Shown in pieces: positions 7,401 to 12,791 of a stretch of 12,791 nt of DNA; the stretch's first letter is position 1; each line of letters starts with the position of its first letter. The stretch lies in the NCBI GenBank assembly GCA_002335845.1, contig DDCV01000138.1, positions 1-12,791 of the forward strand. Direction: 5' to 3'. Source of the DNA: Rickettsiales bacterium UBA1997. Its GTDB lineage: Bacteria > Pseudomonadota > Alphaproteobacteria > Rickettsiales > UBA1997. The notes under the pieces are model-generated. The model was given only the letters and a program-made list of their open reading frames with translations. It searched no databases and was not told the DNA's origin. The position numbers were made by a program, and so were the translations under genes.

Positions 7401-8717
7401 ATGAAATATCCATCTTGGCCCCCAATAAAAGGTTATCGCAATATTGAATTTGGACTAAAAAGAGTTTTTGCTTTGCTTGCAAGAATTGGCAATCCGCATC
7501 TAAAACTGCCACCAGTAATACATGTTGCGGGAACAAATGGCAAGGGTTCAACTTTAGCTTTTTTACAAGCAATTTTTGAGGAAAATAATTACTCAGTTCA
7601 CAAATATATTTCACCACATTTAGTCAATTTTAATGAAAGAATAATTCTAAATGGCAAAGAAATAGGTGATAATTTTTTAAATGAATGTTTAAAAATTTGT
7701 CAAAAAGCTAGCGAAAAAGAGCCAAAAATTGAAATTACTTATTTTGAAGGTATAACCGTAGCTGCTTTTTTGGCTTTTTCTTTAAAAAAAGCCGATATTT
7801 TATTGCTCGAAACTGGCATGGGAGGTGAGCTAGATGCGACCAATGTTTTACCACAAGTTTTATGCTCAATCATCACTCCAATTTCTTTTGATCATCAAGA
7901 TTTTTTAGGAAATTCAATAGAAGAGATAGCTAAAGCTAAAGCTGGAATTATTAAAAAAAACTGTCCAATAGTTACGATACAACATGATAAAATATCTTTA
8001 GAAATCATTAAAGAAGCAGCTCAAAATTTAAACTCTTCATTAAATATTATACAAAATAACCAAAATAATAACAAAATAGCCGATTTTTTAATAAAAAGTG
8101 ATGAAAATAGTCGTTTATGGCAAATAATTGCCAAAGATAAGATTTATAATTTACCAAGACCTAATTTAATTGGGGATTTTCAACTTGAAAATGCCACTCT
8201 AGCAATTGCAGCTTTATTAACTCAGAGGCGCTTCCACATTAAAGAAGAATCATTTACCAGCGCTATCACTAAAGCGAAGTGGCGAGGTAGATTACAAAAA
8301 ATTTGTAATGGTAAATTCTATAAAATATTGCCAAAAAATTGCGATCTGTACCTTGATGGCAGTCATAATATAGCTGGCGCTGAAATATTGAATCATTTTT
8401 TATCTAAGCAAAAGGGCAAAAAGATTTATGCTATAGTTGCCATGCTGAGAGATAAGGATTATCAAAATTTTATTAAAATAATTTCCCCTAAAATTGACTA
8501 TTTAATCGCTAGCGAGATTGAAAATGAAAAAAATTCCCTATCTTGGGAAGAGATTTATAAAATAGCAAAAAATCAGGGTATTTTTAATGTAGATAAATCG
8601 GCAAATATTGAAGATGCTTTTAAAATTATTGAAAAACATAATATTGAGCCAGGCTCACTAATTATAATATGCGGCTCTTTATATTTTGCTGGCGAGTTTT
8701 TGCAAAAAAATGACTAA
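7401..8717 (+). CDS. folC: Bifunctional dihydrofolate synthase / folylpolyglutamate synthase
   Basis: This 438-residue ATP-dependent ligase of the Mur ligase family adds glutamate to dihydropteroate and then further glutamates to folates, keeping them in the cytoplasm. Visible signatures are the P-loop HVAGTNGKGST (41-51), SPHL (71-74), ETGMGGELDATN (137-148), DHQDFLG (164-170), GDFQLENA (258-265), WRGRLQ (294-299) and the C-terminal-domain DGSHN (319-323). The length fits the family. It stands alone on the plus strand and converges on nspC, with only 7 nt between the two stop codons. No Shine-Dalgarno precedes the ATG. Folate chemistry is a loose functional link to the neighbouring glycine cleavage genes, which charge tetrahydrofolate. 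That link is context only. Confidence 0.95.
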   Translation: MKYPSWPPIKGYRNIEFGLKRVFALLARIGNPHLKLPPVIHVAGTNGKGSTLAFLQAIFEENNYSVHKYISPHLVNFNERIILNGKEIGDNFLNECLKICQKASEKEPKIEITYFEGITVAAFLAFSLKKADILLLETGMGGELDATNVLPQVLCSIITPISFDHQDFLGNSIEEIAKAKAGIIKKNCPIVTIQHDKISLEIIKEAAQNLNSSLNIIQNNQNNNKIADFLIKSDENSRLWQIIAKDKIYNLPRPNLIGDFQLENATLAIAALLTQRRFHIKEESFTSAITKAKWRGRLQKICNGKFYKILPKNCDLYLDGSHNIAGAEILNHFLSKQKGKKIYAIVAMLRDKDYQNFIKIISPKIDYLIASEIENEKNSLSWEEIYKIAKNQGIFNVDKSANIEDAFKIIEKHNIEPGSLIIICGSLYFAGEFLQKND

Positions 8718-8724
8718 AAAATTT

Positions 8725-9861
8725 TTAAGATAAACGATTTTTAAAATCCTCATAAGAAAATTCTTTTATTATTTTATAATTATTGCCATCAAAAACTCCA
8801 AGCGAAGGCAGTTTAACGCCGTTAAAATTATTATTTTTAACAAAAGAATATTGCATCATGTCGGTAAAAACTATCTTATCGCCAATTTTTAACTTATTTT
8901 TAAAGCTATATTTGCCAATAACATCGCCAGTTAAACAGCTATTGCCACCGAGTATATAAGAGTTATGATAATTATCATCACTGTTGATAATATGAGGTCT
9001 ATAAGGAACTTCTAAAACATCTGGCATGTGGCAAGTTGCCGAGGTATCAAGTATAGCAATATTATCATCTTGCACATTAATTATATCAATAATCTCACTT
9101 ACCAAATAACCAGCATCATATACTACTGCAGCTCCGGACTCTATTATGATTTGTAAATTATACTTGTTCTGAATTTTAGTAATAGCCTTGATAAGGTTTT
9201 TCGTATCATAATCTGGGTGGCTATAATAATGACCGCCGCCAATATTGAGATATTTTATTTTATTAAGAATATGGGGAATTTTTTGATCAATATATTCAAT
9301 CAAAGTCACTGAATCTTGATCTAGATTTTCACATAAATTATGAATGTGAATCATATTTATTTTTTCTAAAATATTATCATTTATTTCTTCAATTTTAACG
9401 CCAAAGCGAGAATTCTTAGATGAAGGATCGTAAATGCTGTTATTCTTAACTAAATTTATTTGCGGATTTATTCTAAGGCCGATATTTTTTTCTTTATCAT
9501 CAATTAAGTTGCGATATTTATTCAGCTGATTAATCGAGTTAAAATAAATATTGTTAGAAATTTTAATAATATCTTTAATTTCATCGTCCTTATAAGCTGG
9601 GCTATAAACATGAATTTCCTTGCCAAATTCTTCGTGATCTAATCTTGCTTCATAAATGCCGCTAGCTGTGGTGCCATCAAGATATTTAGCAATTTCAGGG
9701 TAAAGAGCAAACATTGAAAAAGCTTTTGTCGCTAAGATTATCTTGCAGCCAGTTTGTTCTTTAATTTTTTGGGCAATCTTTAGGTTAGATCGAATTTTTG
9801 CTAGATCGGCAATATAGGCCGGGGTTTTTATTTGATCTAATGGCAGATGATTACTCATCAT
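8725..9861 (-). CDS. nspC: Carboxynorspermidine (carboxyspermidine) decarboxylase
   Basis: PLP enzyme of 378 residues with an alanine-racemase-like fold, releasing CO2 from carboxyspermidine or carboxynorspermidine to give spermidine or norspermidine. The PLP lysine is Lys46 in LATKAFSMF. The glycine loop is NIGGGHYYSHPDYD (206-219). The partner-site cysteine is Cys309 in GGNSCLTGD. SRFGV (151-155) and HNLCEN (174-179) are also typical. The loop I would expect as Glu-Pro-Gly-Glu reads ESGAAVVYDAG (241-251), a possible deviation noted separately. The start overlaps the last 11 nt of the upstream synthase gene. A second ATG follows immediately (9858), so the exact start could be one codon later. 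Its pairing with the synthase and the divergent speB suggests spermidine is the product, though sequence alone cannot fix chain length. Confidence 0.93.
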   Translation of the reverse strand: MMSNHLPLDQIKTPAYIADLAKIRSNLKIAQKIKEQTGCKIILATKAFSMFALYPEIAKYLDGTTASGIYEARLDHEEFGKEIHVYSPAYKDDEIKDIIKISNNIYFNSINQLNKYRNLIDDKEKNIGLRINPQINLVKNNSIYDPSSKNSRFGVKIEEINDNILEKINMIHIHNLCENLDQDSVTLIEYIDQKIPHILNKIKYLNIGGGHYYSHPDYDTKNLIKAITKIQNKYNLQIIIESGAAVVYDAGYLVSEIIDIINVQDDNIAILDTSATCHMPDVLEVPYRPHIINSDDNYHNSYILGGNSCLTGDVIGKYSFKNKLKIGDKIVFTDMMQYSFVKNNNFNGVKLPSLGVFDGNNYKIIKEFSYEDFKNRLS

Positions 9862-11035
9862 TTAAATCTTTAATATTCCAAGCTAAACCTTGTTTTGTTA
9901 ATTCCTCCAGAAATGGATCAGGATTAAATTCTTCAACATTTTTTACACCGCTTCCTGTCCATAATTTTTTAGCAAACATAATAGCGCCTGTAACGGCTGG
10001 AATTCCAGTGGTATAAGACACCGCCTGACAATTAAGCTCTTTATGAGATTTTTCATGTTCACACACATTGTAAATAACGATTTTTTTATTTTTACCATCT
10101 TTTAGCCCTTCAATAATACAACCAATTGAAGTTTTCCCCGTGTAATTGTCAGATAAGGAAGATGGATCTGGTAATAGCGATTTTAGGAATTGTAGTGGAA
10201 TTATTTTTTGACCCTGGTAATCAACCTCATCAATTCTCGTCATACCAACATTTTGTAAAACCTCTAGATGCTTAATATATTCATCGCCAAAAGTCATCCA
10301 AAAGCGTATTGATTTTAGGGTTGGAATATTTTTAACCAAAGATTCCAACTCTTCATGGTAAATTAAGTAAGCTTTTTTTTCTCCAACTTCTGGAAAGTTG
10401 ATATTTTTAGAAATTTCTAGCGGCTTTGTTTTAATCCATTTTCCATTTTCAAAATAACAGCCTTTTTGAGTTATCTCTCTAATATTAATTTCAGGATTAA
10501 AATTTGTAGCAAAGGCTTTGCCATGATCTCCTGCATTGCAATCAATTATATCAATGTGATGAATTTCATCAAATAGATGCTTTTTAGCATAAGCGCAAAA
10601 AACTCCAGTAACACCGGGGTCAAATCCGCAACCCAAAATGGCTAAAATATCATTATTTTTATACTTATCTTGATAAGCCCATTGCCAGCTATATTCATAT
10701 TTAGCTACATCTTTTGGCTCATAATTTGCAGTATCAAGATAGCTAGTTTTGGTTATCAAACAAGCATCCATAATTGGCAAATCTTGATAAGGTAGAGCCA
10801 TATTAATTAATAAATCTGGATTTGTTTTTTTTATTAGCCCCACAACATCATTAACAATATCAGCATCAATTTGTGAAATTTCTATTTCTGACTCGCATTC
10901 ATTTTGAACTTTTTGACATTTTTCTAAAGTCCTACTTGCTAAATGAATGTAGGAAAAAATGTCACGATTTTTAGCGCATTTTTTTGCAACAACGCTGCCA
11001 GCTGCTCCAGATCCGATAATTAATAATCTAGTCAT
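9851..11035 (-). CDS. Carboxynorspermidine (carboxyspermidine) synthase, saccharopine dehydrogenase family
   Basis: This 394-residue NAD(P)H-dependent enzyme of the saccharopine dehydrogenase-like family condenses aspartate beta-semialdehyde with a diamine (putrescine or diaminopropane). The Rossmann nucleotide-binding loop is IGSGAAG at 7-13. NMALPYQDLPIMDACL (78-93), DTANYEP (101-107) and GCGFDPGVTGVF (135-146) are conserved in this enzyme group. A C-terminal SYTTGIPAVTGA completes the pattern. The product is passed to NspC, whose start codon lies inside the end of this gene, a strong sign of an operon. True saccharopine dehydrogenase (lysine metabolism) is the main alternative, but the adjoining nspC and speB make the polyamine role far more likely. 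The ATG has no Shine-Dalgarno and faces speB across a 91-bp gap. Confidence 0.92.
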   Translation of the reverse strand: MTRLLIIGSGAAGSVVAKKCAKNRDIFSYIHLASRTLEKCQKVQNECESEIEISQIDADIVNDVVGLIKKTNPDLLINMALPYQDLPIMDACLITKTSYLDTANYEPKDVAKYEYSWQWAYQDKYKNNDILAILGCGFDPGVTGVFCAYAKKHLFDEIHHIDIIDCNAGDHGKAFATNFNPEINIREITQKGCYFENGKWIKTKPLEISKNINFPEVGEKKAYLIYHEELESLVKNIPTLKSIRFWMTFGDEYIKHLEVLQNVGMTRIDEVDYQGQKIIPLQFLKSLLPDPSSLSDNYTGKTSIGCIIEGLKDGKNKKIVIYNVCEHEKSHKELNCQAVSYTTGIPAVTGAIMFAKKLWTGSGVKNVEEFNPDPFLEELTKQGLAWNIKDLNDE

Positions 11036-11126
11036 TTATTTGAATGTTATTATTAAAGAATTGATAAAATATATTTTTAATATATTGTTAGAGTAAAATT
11101 AATCAATTTATTTTTACGATATTTTC
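11036..11126. promoter_or_regulatory. Divergent promoter region between the carboxynorspermidine synthase gene and speB
   Basis: This 91-bp AT-rich spacer separates the two divergent arms of the polyamine module. On the plus strand TTGATA (11061-11066) lies 16 bp before TATTGT (11083-11088), a possible weak sigma-70 promoter for speB. Two copies of the palindrome AATATATT (11068-11075 and 11079-11086) lie 11 bp apart, one helical turn, and would overlap that promoter. A shared operator is possible, but base composition makes such repeats easy by chance. Confidence 0.35.
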
Positions 11127-12035
11127 ATGATAAAAGACAATATTTGTTCAGCCAGTGAAGGATTTTTAGGTCTTTCCTCAAAGGAATTAACCTCATTTGA
11201 AGATTGCGATGTTTTATTAATTCCATTTGGATTAGAGAATTCTGTCACTTATCAAGGAGGTACCAAAAATGGACCGCAAGCTATTTTAAAAGCTAGTCAA
11301 GAGTTAGAGCGTTTTGATGAAGAATTTTGGTGCGAAATATATCAAAAGATAGGCATCTTAACACTAAAAGAGCCGCAAATTTCTAATAATTTAGAAAGCG
11401 CCTTAAATCAATTAGAAAAAATAGTTGATGAAGCGCTAAAATATAATAAATTTCCATTTATTTTAGGCGGAGAGCATTCAATAACCCCAGGAGCTATAAG
11501 GCCTTTTACAAAGAGATATGATGAAATAACCTTGCTGCACTTTGATGCTCATGCTGATCTTCGCGATGGTTATTTGGGGCAAAAATATAGCCATGCGGCA
11601 GCTATTAGGAGATGCTTGGATTATCAAAATGTTAGCGTAGTTTCATTTGGTATCAGAAATATTTCACAAGAGGAAATACCATTTCTTGAACAAAATCCAG
11701 ATAGAATAAAAATATTCTGGGCAAAGGATAAAAAAAATTGGGATTTGTCTCAGGCAGAAAGATTGCTAAAAGGTAAAAATGTTTATTTAACCTTTGATGT
11801 CGATGGTTTTGATTCAAGTCTAATGCCAGCAACTGGAACACCAGAACCCGGAGGGCTATTTTGGCAAGAAACTATGGATATAATATCTTACTATTCACAA
11901 ATTTGCAATATTATTGGCGCTGATGTCAATGAATTATCACCAATTAAAGGAATGCATGCTTGTGATTTTACAGCCTCTAAATTGGTTTATAAAATAATTG
12001 GTTATTCATTTAAAAAAAGATTAGATAATGTGTAG
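11127..12035 (+). CDS. speB: Agmatinase (ureohydrolase family)
   Basis: Ureohydrolase of 302 residues with a binuclear manganese centre, expected to hydrolyse agmatine to putrescine and urea. All six metal ligands are visible: His117 in GGEHS, Asp140, His142 and Asp144 in FDAHAD, and Asp224 and Asp226 in FDVDGFD. GTKNGPQAI (45-53), YSHAAAIRR (154-162) and PATGTPEPGG (234-243) agree with agmatinases more than arginases. Arginase or guanidinobutyrase activity cannot be fully excluded from sequence. It supplies the putrescine used by the divergent carboxynorspermidine synthase/NspC pair. Arginine decarboxylase, which would supply agmatine, is not in the window. There is no Shine-Dalgarno before the ATG. 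A hairpin about 50 nt past the stop could terminate its transcript. Confidence 0.94.
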   Translation: MIKDNICSASEGFLGLSSKELTSFEDCDVLLIPFGLENSVTYQGGTKNGPQAILKASQELERFDEEFWCEIYQKIGILTLKEPQISNNLESALNQLEKIVDEALKYNKFPFILGGEHSITPGAIRPFTKRYDEITLLHFDAHADLRDGYLGQKYSHAAAIRRCLDYQNVSVVSFGIRNISQEEIPFLEQNPDRIKIFWAKDKKNWDLSQAERLLKGKNVYLTFDVDGFDSSLMPATGTPEPGGLFWQETMDIISYYSQICNIIGADVNELSPIKGMHACDFTASKLVYKIIGYSFKKRLDNV

Positions 12036-12060
12036 ATTTTGCGAGAACGTCCAATCCTCC

Positions 12061-12138
12061 GTGTCAATTTAAATACTAATTTGAAATAAGCGTCAGCTTA
12101 TTTTAATTTAGTAAATTATTATTAATTTAAATTGACAC
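12061..12138. repeat. 78-bp nested palindrome (IS256-like end or MITE)
   Basis: The outer arms GTGTCAATTTAAAT (12061-12074) and ATTTAAATTGACAC (12125-12138) are perfect 14-bp inverted repeats. Inside, CTAATTTGAAATAAGC (12076-12091) pairs with GCTTATTTTAATTTAG (12096-12111) with two mismatches around a GTCA loop. The right side carries 13 unpaired bases (12112-12124) against 1 on the left. GTGTC resembles the inner part of IS256-family terminal repeats, and the transposase remnant starts 5 bp later. It could be the ornate left end of that element, or a separate miniature element inserted in front of it. Confidence 0.75.
12084..12109 (+). terminator. Possible intrinsic terminator after speB
   Basis: AAATAAGC, a GTCA loop and GCTTATTT form a perfect 8-bp stem followed by TAATTT, 48 nt past the speB stop. 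It is the core of the larger palindrome. The outer right arm is itself followed by a run of seven T (12139-12143 plus flanking bases are T-rich), so either hairpin could end transcription. Stems are AU-rich and the U tract here is short, so the call is tentative. Confidence 0.4.
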
Positions 12139-12143
12139 TTTTT

Positions 12144-12608
12144 ATGACTCAAAAACAAAATTTATCAAAAAATCAATTATCATATTCTTTCAAACGCTCT
12201 GCCATAGAAAAAATCTATCAAGGAAAACCATTAACTGGTAAAGACGGTATATTTAGCGATATGATTAAAGACATTCTTGAAACAGCTTTAGGTGAAGAGT
12301 TAAATCAACATTTAAGGCAAGAAAGATGTTTTAGGTATTTATTTATCAGAAAGTGAGGGCGCTAATTTTTGGCTCAGTGTTTTAACGAATTTACAAAATA
12401 GAGGGGTTAAAGATATTCTGATTGCTTGTATTGATGGATTAAAAGGATTTACTTGTAATTTATTTTTTATTTTAAGTAACAAGTTGCAAATTACTCAGAA
12501 ATTACCAAGTTAATTTCTTGCATCATTTGTTCAGATGAAATTAATTCAATCTTCCCAAAAACTGAAATTCAGCTTTGCATTATTCGTCACATAAGAAATT
12601 CTTTAAAG
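12144..12608 (+). pseudogene. IS256-family (mutator-type) transposase remnant
   Basis: Three pieces of one transposase survive. Piece A (12144-12323, from ATG 12144) is the N-terminus, with IYQGKPLTGKDGIFSDMIKD and LETALGEELNQHL. Piece B (12322-12450) is in another frame and reads [20 protein letters not shown] through [17 protein letters not shown], including the second catalytic Asp region. Piece C (12534-12608) reads DEINSIFPKTEIQLCIIRHI followed by RNSLK. Between A and B roughly 140 residues of a normal IS256 transposase, with the first catalytic Asp, are missing, and the frame shifts. Between B and C 83 nt interrupt the protein with stop codons. After RNSLK homology stops at the start of another element. 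Without these breaks the order matches a standard family member, so this is a decayed copy and cannot be active. Confidence 0.9.
12451..12533. repeat. 83-nt insertion inside the transposase remnant, with imperfect inverted-repeat ends
   Basis: Homology to the transposase stops after GLKGF (12450) and resumes at DEINSIFP (12534), where an intact relative would read through with about one residue (Pro) between. ACTTGTAATTT (12451-12461) is nearly the reverse complement of AAATTACCAAGT (12499-12510), one base being bulged. A second imperfect pair is TGCAAATTA (12485-12493) with TAATTTCTTGCA (12511-12522). The segment is small, folds back on itself and contains a stop in every continued reading of the gene. 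It recalls the palindromic elements that sit inside genes in Rickettsia, but I cannot match it to a named family. Confidence 0.5.
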
Positions 12609-12791
12609 GGGCTGTCGCAAAACCCAACTTCCTCTAAATTTCTTTCAAAAAAATATAAACTCACCAAATCGCAGTGAATTTCTCCAGAAATTCGCTATAT
12701 TTTTATGAGTATTTTTGATTTTTTGGGCTAATTGTCTGGTTTTTTGGTAATATTAGTGATTTTAGGTACAAATATCCCTTATTTAAGTAGT
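12608..12791. mobile_element. Terminal part of a second insertion sequence (IS1182/IS5-like end)
   Basis: GGGGCTGTCGCAAAAC (12608-12623) looks like the terminal inverted repeat found on many IS1182- and IS5-type elements, and it begins exactly where transposase homology ends after RNSLK. The rest of the window contains no long open frame, so only the non-coding end of the element is seen. GAATTTCT-CC-AGAAATTC (12676-12693), extendable to 11-bp arms at 12673-12696 with one G-U pair, forms a strong hairpin that could block transcription at the element's edge. Short outer arms (ACTCA at about 12658 and TGAGT at about 12706) may enlarge it. The other end, the target duplication and the family assignment cannot be checked here. 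Confidence 0.5.

Noticed and set aside
8715..8730. AAAAAATTTTT palindrome between the converging folC and nspC stops as a bidirectional terminator.
   Set aside because: No GC-containing stem; a homopolymer A/T fold-back would be too weak to count as a terminator.
12132..12143. TTG start four codons before the transposase fragment ATG.
   Set aside because: It falls inside the right arm of the palindrome, adds only four residues and has no support over the ATG at 12144.
12608..12791. Minus-strand open frame reading into the second insertion sequence from the right edge.
   Set aside because: It is short (about 28 codons), stops near 12703, and resembles no transposase C-terminus I recognise.

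Overview
The window is a strongly AT-rich stretch of bacterial chromosome (about 30% GC by eye, not computed). It holds eleven intact protein genes packed with very short gaps, plus an insertion-sequence graveyard at the right edge. Several traits point to an alphaproteobacterium, possibly a host-associated one of the Rickettsiales/Holosporales type. These are an RpoH sigma factor with a clear RpoH box, a DHBP synthase carrying a decayed GTP cyclohydrolase II tail (RibBX type), a two-subunit glycine decarboxylase (GcvPA + GcvPB), and the carboxy(nor)spermidine route to spermidine. The lineage call is inference: no rRNA or other phylogenetic marker was available to compare.

Layout. Positions 36-7307 are one unbroken co-directional run on the minus strand. 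In transcription order it reads gcvPA, gcvPB, two tandem paralogous prepilin-like proteins with LamG-type domains, rpoH, ribE and ribB. Gaps are 6, 18, 15, 63, 3 and 0 nt, so co-transcription of most or all of it is plausible. folC (7401-8717, plus strand) diverges from gcvPA and converges on the next block. The polyamine block follows: nspC and a carboxynorspermidine synthase gene overlap by 11 nt on the minus strand, and speB (11127-12035, plus) diverges from them across a 91-bp AT-rich gap. Together SpeB (agmatine to putrescine), the synthase (putrescine plus aspartate semialdehyde to carboxyspermidine) and NspC (decarboxylation to spermidine) make a complete agmatine-to-spermidine module.

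From 12036 to the end the DNA is mobile-element debris. It contains a 78-bp nested palindrome, an IS256-family (mutator-type) transposase pseudogene with a large internal deletion, a frameshift and an 83-nt interruption, and then what looks like the terminal inverted repeat of a second, unrelated insertion sequence whose body lies outside the window.

The observations most worth following are three. First, rpoH is the only gene here with a strong Shine-Dalgarno sequence, and that sequence can fold into a short, mismatched AT-rich hairpin resembling an RNA thermometer. Second, a tandem pair of secreted LamG prepilins is embedded between glycine-cleavage and heat-shock/riboflavin genes. Third, the layered palindromic mobile debris beside speB. 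I saw no tRNA, rRNA, CRISPR array, phage gene or recognisable riboswitch.
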